The translations under genes were made by a program, and so were the position numbers. The notes beneath the pieces are model-generated. The model had not been told where the DNA came from. It worked only from the letters and a program-made list of their open reading frames with translations, and did not search any database. From contig NC_014313.1 in assembly GCF_000143145.1 (NCBI RefSeq), positions 1 through 64,000 of the forward strand: a stretch of 64,000 nt of DNA, given 5' to 3'. This DNA comes from Hyphomicrobium denitrificans ATCC 51888. GTDB taxonomy: Bacteria > Pseudomonadota > Alphaproteobacteria > Rhizobiales > Hyphomicrobiaceae. This document shows positions 47,319 to 55,987 of the stretch, piece by piece (position 1 is the stretch's first letter; each line of letters begins with the position of its first letter).

Positions 47319-49424
47319 CTATCTTAATCTGATCGACGCGCGGTCGGTGCGGCCTTTGGCATCGATCACCGTCAGCTTCGCGAAGCCGGCAGTTCCCGGC
47401 TGCCACGTCGCCTCACGCGAATGGGGATTAGACTCTATCGGAGTTCCGTCGATGAGCCAGGTCAATGGCAGCGCGCCGCCGTCGGCTTTCAGGATCAACG
47501 GATCTCCGCCGAGTTCAGCGCCTTCGATTTCAGACTGATCGGGCGGAAAAGAAATGAGCACGGGCGGTTCGAGAAAGCGGCCGGTCGCCGGATCGTCGCT
47601 CGGATCGCGCCAGCGTTTCAACGGCGCGGGAAGATCGGCGTTCGTGCCCTTGATGGCGTTGGCGGGCATCGCCTGCAATGCGGCGCGCTTTTCGGAGATG
47701 CGTGCGAAGGCGTCGAACAGGATCGGCGCGGCGGCGGTGCGTCCGAGAATTCCGGGAACGCTCGAGTTGTCCGGCTTTCCGACCCAGGCAGCGACAACAT
47801 ATTTGCCGTCATAGCCGATGGCCCAGGCATCGCGGTATCCGTAGGAGGTGCCGGTCTTGTAGGCGAAGCGTCCGCCCTTGGCGTTCGGCGGCGGTGGCGC
47901 ATCTTTCAAAATGTCGGTGACGTACCACGCAGCGAGCGGCGACATCAGGCGATGGGCGTTGACCAGCGGCTTGACGCGCGTTGCGGCAAGTGTGCGGCCG
48001 CGCTCGTCGAGGCGGTGAACCAGCGCGATGCTGTCGCCGCCGCGCGCGAGGCTGGCATAAAGCTGCGTCATTTCTTCGAGCGTCAGGCCGGTGCCGCCGA
48101 GCGCCATCGCGAGCGTCGGCTCGGATTTGTCGGGGAAGCGCGCATCGACGCCCGCGCGGCGAAAGCGGCCGACGAGCTTGCCGGGTCCGACGCGGGCGAG
48201 CACGCGAACGGCCGGAATATTCAGAGATTGTTCGAGGGCTTCGCGGATCGACACGGTGCCGTGGAAATTCTCGTCGAAGTTTTTCGGCGCATAGGTTCCA
48301 AAGCGCGTCGCGCGGTCGTCGATCAATGTCTCGGGATGAGCGAGACCGGCTTCGAACGCGAGGCCGTAGATGAAAGGTTTCAGCGTCGAACCGGGCGAAC
48401 GGACGGCGGTCGACATATCGACGGCGCCCTGGCGTCCGGTGTCCATGTATCCGGCCGAGCCAACTTGGGCGAGAATTTCGCCGGTCTGGTGATCCGCGAC
48501 GACGATGGCGGCTGAAACCTTGTCGCCGATGAGACGCGCCTGTTCGGTCGCAAGTTTTTCGAGGCTCGCCTGCAGCGTCCGGTCGAGCGTCAGCTTGAGG
48601 ATGTTTTCTTTCGGATGCGTCGCGACCTGTGTTTCCGTCAGATGCGGGGCGAGCATCGGGAAGGCGTAGCGCGCTTTCACGACGCGTTCGGTCTTGGCTC
48701 GCGCGGCGTCGGCGGCGGTGATGACGTGCGCGGCGACAGCGCGATCGAGAACGCGATCGCGGGCGCGGCGCGCGGCTTCGGGGTTGCGATCGAGACGGCG
48801 CTGCTCGGGTGATTGCGGGAGCGCGACGAGCAACGCGGCTTCGCCGAGCGACAACCTGCGCGGTTCCTTGCCGAAGTAAGCAAGCGAGGCAGCGCGTACG
48901 CCTTCGAGGTTGCCGCCGAAGGGCGCGAGGCGAAGATAAAGCTTCAGGATTTCGGTTTTCGAGAGCTTGCGTTCGAGATTGATCGCGCGCGCCATCTGGC
49001 GCAGCTTGCCGCTCGCGGTGCGCTCGTGCTTGCCGTCGAGCAAGCGTGAGACCTGCATCGTCAGCGTCGAGCCGCCGGAGACAAGGCGGCCGTGACGCAG
49101 CAATTGTCCGACGGCGCGCAGCACGGCTTTCGGGTCGACGCCGTGGTGGCTGTAGAAGCGCTTGTCCTCGAACGCGAACAGCATCTTGAGATAATGTTGA
49201 TCGACGTCCTTGGGATCGATCGGCAGGCGCCAGTTGCCGGCCGTCGTCGTAAAGGCGCGCAGCAGGCGCTCGTCGCGATCGACGACGGTGACGGATGTTG
49301 CCTTGGCTTCGTCAAGCAGCAGCGGCCCGGCGTCGGCGAAGGCTTTGACGTAGAGGCCGTAGGTCGTGGCGGCGCCTGTCAGCGCCACTAGCAGAATCGC
49401 AAGCCCCAGCCGTCGCCATGTCAT
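47319..49424 (-). CDS. pbpC: Penicillin-binding protein 1C
   Basis: Class A PBP of 701 residues. An N-terminal membrane anchor (GLAILLVALTGAATTYGLYV) precedes a glycosyltransferase-51 domain (EDKRFYSHHGVDP, GGSTLTMQVSRLL). The transpeptidase domain has SPGSTLKPFIYG (catalytic Ser in SxxK), SLN and KTGTSYGYRDAW, and a C-terminal BiPBP_C beta domain (about the last 90 residues) identifies the 1C type. It starts at ATG 49424; GGAGAAG upstream is supplied by a palindromic repeat, and the frame remains open through the repeat to a GTG at 49595. It forms the usual pair with the alpha-2-macroglobulin gene just upstream. Confidence 0.95.
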   Translation of the reverse strand: MTWRRLGLAILLVALTGAATTYGLYVKAFADAGPLLLDEAKATSVTVVDRDERLLRAFTTTAGNWRLPIDPKDVDQHYLKMLFAFEDKRFYSHHGVDPKAVLRAVGQLLRHGRLVSGGSTLTMQVSRLLDGKHERTASGKLRQMARAINLERKLSKTEILKLYLRLAPFGGNLEGVRAASLAYFGKEPRRLSLGEAALLVALPQSPEQRRLDRNPEAARRARDRVLDRAVAAHVITAADAARAKTERVVKARYAFPMLAPHLTETQVATHPKENILKLTLDRTLQASLEKLATEQARLIGDKVSAAIVVADHQTGEILAQVGSAGYMDTGRQGAVDMSTAVRSPGSTLKPFIYGLAFEAGLAHPETLIDDRATRFGTYAPKNFDENFHGTVSIREALEQSLNIPAVRVLARVGPGKLVGRFRRAGVDARFPDKSEPTLAMALGGTGLTLEEMTQLYASLARGGDSIALVHRLDERGRTLAATRVKPLVNAHRLMSPLAAWYVTDILKDAPPPPNAKGGRFAYKTGTSYGYRDAWAIGYDGKYVVAAWVGKPDNSSVPGILGRTAAAPILFDAFARISEKRAALQAMPANAIKGTNADLPAPLKRWRDPSDDPATGRFLEPPVLISFPPDQSEIEGAELGGDPLILKADGGALPLTWLIDGTPIESNPHSREATWQPGTAGFAKLTVIDAKGRTDRASIRLR

Positions 49425-49428
49425 GAAA

Positions 49429-49556
49429 CTTCTCCCCTCCCCTTGACGGGGAGGGGTCGGGGGTGGGGCGTCGGTCGAACGTGCATTGGGGGAAGCATGA
49501 GATGTGTGGCTTCCCCCCACCCCTAACCCCTCCCCGCGTCGGGGGAGGGGAAGAAG
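49429..49556. repeat. Family A inverted repeat pair before pbpC
   Basis: Left copy 49429-49470 (CTTCTCCCCTCCCCTTGACG then GGGAGGGGTCGGGGGTGGGGCG) and right copy 49510-49556 (CTTCCCCCCACCCCTAACCC then CTCCCCGCGTCGGGGGAGGGGAAGAAG), inverted, with a 39-bp spacer. It occupies most of the gap between the alpha-2-macroglobulin stop and the pbpC start. Confidence 0.85.
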
Positions 49557-49600
49557 TGAGGCAATCCGTTTCGTGAGGGTTTGCAGCATGGGCACGCTGC

Positions 49601-52600
49601 TTACTCCTTCGCGGAGACGGTCAGGGTGCCGGCGGCGGTGCGGGCGTAGCGCTCGGGGCGGTACATGTCCTCAACGGTCGCGGCGGGATGCACGAACGTG
49701 CCGGGGCTCACGGCGCGAACGATGTAGGCGAGCGTTGCCGACACCGGCGGCGCTTTTTTCTGCGCCGGGTCTTCCGGCGTTGCGATGGTGCCATCGCTCG
49801 GCGCTTCCGGCGCATCGCCTTCGACGGAGCTGTTCTCCTCCGTTGTCGTGCGGACGTTGGCGAAGTTGAATGCCGCGACGAAGCGATCGTCACGGAATTC
49901 CGTGTGCTCGGGTGACGCCGTCGACTTCAACCAGCTCAAGCCCGCGATCGAACCGCTTTCGACGAGATGCGGATTTTCGATCTCGAAGCCGGCGGGCAAA
50001 CGATCGACGACCATGACGCGGCCGCCTTCGTCTTCCGACGTGACCTTGACGGTGATGACGAAGCGGTCGTTCTGCTTCACGCCCGCCTTGCCGCCCTTGA
50101 GGCTCGCGAGATCGACCGGCTTGCCGTCGAGCGTGTAGGCCTGGCGTTCGATCTGGAAGCCTTTCGAAACGGCCGGTTCCGGCGTCAGTGCCGCGCCGAT
50201 GACGGAGATCACGGCATCGACCGCGGCGTCGCCGTCGTTGGTGATCGTCAACGCGCCATCCTTCAACTCGGCGGGTGTAAGCGCGCGGAGCACGGGGCCG
50301 GACGACGGCTTGCCGTCGATCGACAGGCTCGCGGCCTTCACTTCGTCGTTCAAGGCTTTCGCTGCGAGCAGCAGCCATGCCTGTTCCTGCGTCGAGGTGT
50401 AGGAGCGGGTTTCGTACGCCTTGGCGATGACGCTCGCGAGTTTCGGCTGTTCGGCCTTCGCGACGCCCGTTTCGGCAGCAAGCGCCACCAAAGCCGCGCC
50501 ATCACGCAAGGTCGAGCCGTAGTCGCTGCGATAGCCGAAGTCCGGCGTCACGTCCGGCATCATCGCCAGCGCCGCGGAGAATGCGCGTTCGGCGCGTTCC
50601 TTGTCGCCCATCATTGCGAGCGCGGCGCCGATCTGCGCTTTCGCGAGCGGCGTCGAGAAGCGGTCGATGCGCGTGTCGGCGTAGTAACGGAGATCGCCGA
50701 TCGGCGCGCGACCGTTGCGAGCGAGAACGTAGAGCGCATAGGCCCGGTCCTCGCCGCCCTTCTCGAAGTCCGACGCATACGCGATGAAGTTCTGCAGCCG
50801 GTCGAGCGCGCGATTGAAGCCTTCGCGCGGCATGTCGTAGTTGGCTTCCTTCGCACGTGTCAGGAAGTCGGTGACGTAGGCGGTCAGCCAGAGATCGGTG
50901 TTGGAGGGACCCCAGACACCGAAAGCACCGGTTGAGTCCTGCATCTCGAAGACGCGCGCGACGGCCGTCTGCACGCGTTCCTTCAGCGCCTTGTCCTCGG
51001 CAATGCCGACTTGCGCCGCGAGAGCGTTGGCGACGACGAGCGGCATGGCGCGCGACACGGTCTGCTCGGCGCAGCCGTACGGATAACGGTCAAGCTGGGT
51101 CAGCAGCGTCGGCACGTCGAAGCGCGCGGCCGGGCCGACGGACAGGTTGATGCGCGTGCGCGACGGGATCAGATCGTAGACCACATCCGAGCTGATGTTC
51201 AGCTTGCCGCCCGGTTTGAGCGACGAGATCGTCGTGCGTTTGATGTCGCCAGCAGGCGGCAGAACCTCGAACGTCATTTCTCGTTTGACGGCGATGTCGT
51301 TCGGACCGGTGACGACGGCCTTGAGCGTCAGGCGGCCGAGATCCTCCGGCTTAAAGGCGATGCGCTGCATCTTCCGTTCGCCGGTCTTGAGGTCGACCGA
51401 CTTGTCGGTGATCGCAGACAGCGTTTCGTTGCTGTCGTCGCCGTGCTTCTTGGAGAGCGACAGTTTGTAAGGCGCGTTCGGGCCGTCGACGTTGTGCAGA
51501 TCGAAGCCGAGCTTCACCTCGTCGCCGAGCGTCATGAAGCGCGGCACGGCGACGGTCAGCGCCACCGGATCGCGGACGATCAGGTCGCCGGAACCGTGGC
51601 CGACTTTATCGTCGCTCCATGCCACCGCCATCACGCGCACGGTGCCGTTGAAGTCGGGCAGCTCGAAGCTGACGTTCGCGGTGCCATCTTCCTGCACGCG
51701 GACGATGCCGGAATAGAGCGAGACGACGGTTTCGACGGTCGGATTGCCCTGCATCGCGGGGCCGCCTGCGTCGCCGCCCGAGCGGAGCTTGCCGCGGTCG
51801 GCGCGCATGCCGTCGATCAGACGACCGTAGAAGTCGCGGATTTCAAACGACAGCTTCTGCTGCTGATTGAACCATTTCTCCGGCGCTGGCGTCTCGTAGC
51901 GTGTGAGATTCAAGATGCCGAGATCGACAGCGGCGACGGCGACGCGCGCGTCTTCGCCCGGCGTCAGGCCTTCGATTTTCAGCGGCACGTCGATCTTGCT
52001 TCCGGATTTCACTTTATCCGGCAGCGTTACGGCGACCTTGAGTTGGCGCGCGCTCTGATCGACGGGCAGCCACTTGATGCCGATGGCGCGGCTCGGCATG
52101 CGCTTTTCCGTTTCATCCATCGGACGATAAAGGAGGGCGGTGACGTAGGCACCTGGACCCCAGGTGTCGGAGACGGGCACGTCCACTTCGCCACCGCCTT
52201 TCTCGACATCGACTTCCTTCAGGAGATGAAGGCCCGTGCCAAGAACCGTGATGAGGGCTTTGCCGCCGAGCTTGGTCGCGATGCGGAGCTTGGCGGTGTC
52301 GCCGGATTTGTAGCTGTCCTTGTCGAGCGCGACGTCGAGCTGCTCGGGGCTGTCGACGGTATCGCCGGACGTATACCAACCGGCATTGAAGACAACGCTC
52401 GATGCTGGTCCGCTCGGATCGTTCGATGCAACATCGAGACGGTAACGGCCCCAGCCGATGGCTTGCGAAATTCGCGCAGGCGTGTCGGCAGCGATCGTCA
52501 GTGGGCCGCTGCCGATCTTGCGCTTCACGGTGACGGCTTCATACGTCCACGAGCCGTCGCGGCGATACCACTGCCAATTGGTGTCGAGACGCGTCAGCGT

Positions 52601-54946
52601 CCACGTCAGATTGTCGGTCGCTTCGGGTTTGTTGTCGGCTCCGAGCAGGACGACGTCGAAGCCCGCGTTCTGATCTTCCGGAGCGGTGAAATTCTCGAAC
52701 AGCGGCTTGATGCCGACGCGCTCGAGCTTCAGGTCGACGGGCAGCGTCAAGTTGCGTTCGATCGTTCGCCCGCCAGCCTCGCGCAGCTTGACGCTGATCG
52801 CAGCTTCGAGCGGCTTCGGCGTGCGCGGCAATTGCGGAAGCGTGACGGCGATTGCTGCCTTGCCGTCGTTGTCCATCGCGAGATTGGACGGCAGCGCCTG
52901 GCGCACCGGATTGACCGACTCGTCCGCCTGTCCAAAGACGTAGCCAGCGAAGCCTGCCACATCCTTGTTCGAAGGCTTCACGACGACTTCGCCTTCAAGG
53001 CCGAGGCCTGCGGCGGGCGGGCCGTAGAGATAATGGCCGTCGGCGCTGATCGTCTGGTTTTCGTCCGGCGTCAGCGCGGGCACGTTGGCCGAGAGCTTCA
53101 TGTCGAGGCGTTCCGGCACGAAGTCTTCGACGAGGAAGGCGCGTTCCGCAATCGCGGGCGCTTTTGGATCGGTGTGCAGCCAGAGCCGCCAGGTGCCGCT
53201 CATCGCGGTCTTGGCGAGTTGAAGCGTGAAGTCGCGGCCGCCGAGGCCCTGATTGTTCATCACCGTGCGCGATTGCTCGACGCCGTCGGGACGCGTGACG
53301 ATGAGCGTGGTCGGAACCACCGACGCCTTGCCGAACTGATCGCGCACCAGAGCGGTGATGTTCACCTCTTCGCCGCCACGATAGACGCCGCGTTCCGTGT
53401 ACATGAAGGCGTCGACGGGGCCTGCCGGATCGCGGCCCTTGACGCCGCGATCGGAGAGATCGAACGCGTTGAGCGTGAGGTCGAGGAAAGCATATTCGCC
53501 GATGCCCTGCGTCGCGACGAGAATGGCTGGCGCAGCGCCGCCTTCGCCTTTGGTCAGCGCGGCGTCGAATTTTGCGTGTCCGAATTCGTCGGTCGTTGCG
53601 GTCGCGAGCACTTCATTGTTGCGGGCGACGAGTTTGACCTGGCTTCCGAGAATGGCTGTCGCGTCGCCGAGCGAGCGCACGAAAGCGTGGATGCCGTCGC
53701 TGCCGGTGAACGCGGTCAGGCCGAGGTCGGAGACGATGAACCACTGCGTCGCGCGTTCGTAGCTTTCGTTCTTCGACTTCTCCGTGGGCGTGGCGACCAT
53801 GACGTAGACGCCCGGCTCCAGGCGGCCGGTCGCGTCGGTGACGGGAACTGCGGTCGTCACCTCTTCATTGAGCTTCGCGGCGATATCCATCGTGCCGGTG
53901 TAGACTTTAATGCCGGAGCGATCGCGAATGTTGTCGACGTCGTAGCTCGAAAGCTGGCGCTGCATGTCGCCCGACTGCAATGTTGCGGCGAGCGCGCGAT
54001 CGCCCAGACGGAAGACCTCGACATTGATCTTGTTGGTGTTGGTCGTGACGACGGGAATGCCCTGCTGTCCGCGAGCGGGGAGAACGTAGGCTTTGCCGCC
54101 GAAGCGCACGAAGGGCGAGCGATCCGGAACATAGACGGCGATGTCGGATGTCTTGAGCAGGTTTTCGCCGACGTTCGACGGAAGTCCGGCGCGGATTTGT
54201 ACGACGTAACGCTCGCCGTGCTTCAGGCCCTCAACGCAAAGCTGGCGCGCGTCCTGGACGAGATTCTGCGGGTCCTTGCCGTTGACGGAAATGAATTTCG
54301 CGACGTCCGTCTGCGTGCGGCTCAGCTCTTCGGAAAACTCGAGGCAGAGGCGCGGCGGGGTGGCTTCGTTGTCCGTCTTGTAGTCGGTCATGCGGAAGCC
54401 GTACTGGCTGCGCAGCTTGTCGTAGGCTTCACGCGTCGTCTGGTCATCGGCGAGATCGAGGCTGAATTTCAGCGCGTCGATCGCGGGGCGCCAATAGGAG
54501 CGGCGCTCGAGCGTCTGGCCGAGGACGTAAAGCGCGTGTGCTTTATCCGGCGTTGCGCTGGCAAGCTGATAGCCGCGATAGGCGGCGCCGGATGCGTAAA
54601 TCGGAAGATCGTAGCGTTCGCTGCCGGAATTCGGGTCGGGCTTGATTGCGATCAGCGATTCCGCGAGACGCGTCCAGGTGGCCCAGTCCTTGTCGTTCGC
54701 CACGACAGCCGCCGCGAGGCTGCGGGAGGCAGCACGGGGATCGGAGGCAAAGACTTTGTCGGCGTCGGCTTTCAGGACGGCCGCAGGTTTGCCGTCCGGT
54801 TTCCAGTTCGTCTTCAGGAAGGTTTCGTAGCGCTTCGCGTCAGCGGCGACGCCCTGGTGCAAGAAAACCTTGTCGGCGGCGAGTGCGCCGGTGACCGTCG
54901 CCAGCAAAAGCGTGGAGACCAGTGCGAGGCGCGCGAAGAAAAACAT
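49601..54946 (-). CDS. Alpha-2-macroglobulin family protein
   Basis: Bacterial alpha-2-macroglobulin (YfhM type), thought to trap proteases in the periplasm and protect the envelope when the outer membrane is breached. The 1781-residue product begins with a signal peptide (MFFFARLALVSTLLLATVTG then ALAAD). MG-type beta domains and a bait region lead to the intact thioester motif GCAEQT near residue 1292 and the helical thioester domain. No lipobox is seen, unlike E. coli YfhM. ATG at 54946 is chosen because the signal peptide begins there; the frame is open for 44 more codons. Paired with pbpC, the standard partner. Confidence 0.94.
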   Translation of the reverse strand: MFFFARLALVSTLLLATVTGALAADKVFLHQGVAADAKRYETFLKTNWKPDGKPAAVLKADADKVFASDPRAASRSLAAAVVANDKDWATWTRLAESLIAIKPDPNSGSERYDLPIYASGAAYRGYQLASATPDKAHALYVLGQTLERRSYWRPAIDALKFSLDLADDQTTREAYDKLRSQYGFRMTDYKTDNEATPPRLCLEFSEELSRTQTDVAKFISVNGKDPQNLVQDARQLCVEGLKHGERYVVQIRAGLPSNVGENLLKTSDIAVYVPDRSPFVRFGGKAYVLPARGQQGIPVVTTNTNKINVEVFRLGDRALAATLQSGDMQRQLSSYDVDNIRDRSGIKVYTGTMDIAAKLNEEVTTAVPVTDATGRLEPGVYVMVATPTEKSKNESYERATQWFIVSDLGLTAFTGSDGIHAFVRSLGDATAILGSQVKLVARNNEVLATATTDEFGHAKFDAALTKGEGGAAPAILVATQGIGEYAFLDLTLNAFDLSDRGVKGRDPAGPVDAFMYTERGVYRGGEEVNITALVRDQFGKASVVPTTLIVTRPDGVEQSRTVMNNQGLGGRDFTLQLAKTAMSGTWRLWLHTDPKAPAIAERAFLVEDFVPERLDMKLSANVPALTPDENQTISADGHYLYGPPAAGLGLEGEVVVKPSNKDVAGFAGYVFGQADESVNPVRQALPSNLAMDNDGKAAIAVTLPQLPRTPKPLEAAISVKLREAGGRTIERNLTLPVDLKLERVGIKPLFENFTAPEDQNAGFDVVLLGADNKPEATDNLTWTLTRLDTNWQWYRRDGSWTYEAVTVKRKIGSGPLTIAADTPARISQAIGWGRYRLDVASNDPSGPASSVVFNAGWYTSGDTVDSPEQLDVALDKDSYKSGDTAKLRIATKLGGKALITVLGTGLHLLKEVDVEKGGGEVDVPVSDTWGPGAYVTALLYRPMDETEKRMPSRAIGIKWLPVDQSARQLKVAVTLPDKVKSGSKIDVPLKIEGLTPGEDARVAVAAVDLGILNLTRYETPAPEKWFNQQQKLSFEIRDFYGRLIDGMRADRGKLRSGGDAGGPAMQGNPTVETVVSLYSGIVRVQEDGTANVSFELPDFNGTVRVMAVAWSDDKVGHGSGDLIVRDPVALTVAVPRFMTLGDEVKLGFDLHNVDGPNAPYKLSLSKKHGDDSNETLSAITDKSVDLKTGERKMQRIAFKPEDLGRLTLKAVVTGPNDIAVKREMTFEVLPPAGDIKRTTISSLKPGGKLNISSDVVYDLIPSRTRINLSVGPAARFDVPTLLTQLDRYPYGCAEQTVSRAMPLVVANALAAQVGIAEDKALKERVQTAVARVFEMQDSTGAFGVWGPSNTDLWLTAYVTDFLTRAKEANYDMPREGFNRALDRLQNFIAYASDFEKGGEDRAYALYVLARNGRAPIGDLRYYADTRIDRFSTPLAKAQIGAALAMMGDKERAERAFSAALAMMPDVTPDFGYRSDYGSTLRDGAALVALAAETGVAKAEQPKLASVIAKAYETRSYTSTQEQAWLLLAAKALNDEVKAASLSIDGKPSSGPVLRALTPAELKDGALTITNDGDAAVDAVISVIGAALTPEPAVSKGFQIERQAYTLDGKPVDLASLKGGKAGVKQNDRFVITVKVTSEDEGGRVMVVDRLPAGFEIENPHLVESGSIAGLSWLKSTASPEHTEFRDDRFVAAFNFANVRTTTEENSSVEGDAPEAPSDGTIATPEDPAQKKAPPVSATLAYIVRAVSPGTFVHPAATVEDMYRPERYARTAAGTLTVSAKE

Positions 54947-55260
54947 GGGATGCCATCCTGTAAAGCGTGACGGTGCGCGGGGACACCTGAGCTTAGCCCG
55001 GGCGGAGTATCGTTCCGGAGTGAGCAAGCCGAAAGCCCAACAAGAGCCAACGGCCGAAGCGCGGCGGTAATTTGCCAATTGCCGATGCTTGCGCGTTCTT
55101 GCGGCTTTTTTTCTGACGAGAGCGCAGATCGTCCCCGGATTTTATCAGACGCGTGACGAGCGGGGATGATTTCGGCGCGCAAATCCGATGGCCGCGAGGG
55201 AATTAACCCTGTCGCGGCCGGTCAGGTCGGATTTTCAGAGTGTGTGGTTCGCGCCGGGAA
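54947..55260. other. Gap upstream of alpha-2-macroglobulin gene
   Basis: 314 bp between the alpha-2-macroglobulin start and the end of the next reverse-strand gene. It should contain the alpha-2-macroglobulin/pbpC promoter. Nothing else recognised. Confidence 0.35.
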
Positions 55261-55830
55261 TTATTGGCGGTGCGACCAGGGAAAGCCGGACGCGTTTCCA
55301 GTCGCGATCATTTCCGGGGCAAGAGCAGCGCCTTTCAACGGCATCAGCGTCTTGGCGCGCGACCAGAGGTTCTCGAACGAAACGGCGGCGCACTTGCGCG
55401 CGACGGGGTCGGCCTTGTGATAGAGTTCAAAAGCGTCGCGTTTGTTCGGGTCGCGGCGCAGGCAGTCGCCAATCCAGACATGCGTGCGGCCGACGACGAG
55501 CTGCTCGTGTGAGGCGCCAAAGCGCGGATCGGTCAGAAGGCGGAATTCGATACCCGGGTTGTCGCGCAGTGACGGCAACGTCGCGTCTTCGATGCGCGTG
55601 TCGGCGAGGATCACTCTAATGTCGAGCGGAAGGAGTGGGAGTTCAGCAAGCGCTGCGCCGAGCGCGCGCGCTGCCGGGCTGTCGACGCTGCGGACGAGCA
55701 TCGTAATGCTGCCGTTGCCGCCGGGGCCTTCGGCCAGAGCCGTGAGGCTTTCGACGATGAAATCCTTGAGCCGCGTTTCCTTATCCGTTCGAGACATTGT
55801 CATGAGCCGCGAAGGTGAAGAAATGCGCAT
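55261..55830 (-). CDS. Conserved hypothetical protein
   Basis: 189 residues, cytoplasmic, no recognised motif. The pattern of a Rossmann-like or receiver-like fold (ITMLVRSVDSPAARALGAAL, LPLDIRVILADTRIEDATLP) with a phosphatidylserine-like HxK absent makes an enzymatic call unsafe; the GRTHVWIGDCLRRDPNK stretch is reminiscent of phospholipase D-type proteins but lacks HxKxxxxD. ATG at 55830 has AGGA seven bases upstream. It is separated by 157 bp from the next reverse-strand gene. Confidence 0.65.
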   Translation of the reverse strand: MRISSPSRLMTMSRTDKETRLKDFIVESLTALAEGPGGNGSITMLVRSVDSPAARALGAALAELPLLPLDIRVILADTRIEDATLPSLRDNPGIEFRLLTDPRFGASHEQLVVGRTHVWIGDCLRRDPNKRDAFELYHKADPVARKCAAVSFENLWSRAKTLMPLKGAALAPEMIATGNASGFPWSHRQ

Positions 55831-55987
55831 TTGTAAGTCCTATCGTCAGCCCAAACTGGTCGCCGGGGAAGCAGCACCCTGGCTTGCCTCGGCTGCCCCA
55901 TTAAGCCGAGAAGAATGTTAAACAAGCGTTGCGAGACGGTTCGATTTATGGCGAACGGCCTTATCTCTTTTTTTGTCCAAGTTTTTT

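Noticed and set aside
51011..54970. 1319-codon open frame on the plus strand antisense to the alpha-2-macroglobulin gene
   Set aside because: A GC-rich antisense shadow: its composition is Arg/Asp/Val-biased with no recognisable domain, whereas the minus-strand frame has clear signal peptide and CAEQ thioester motif.
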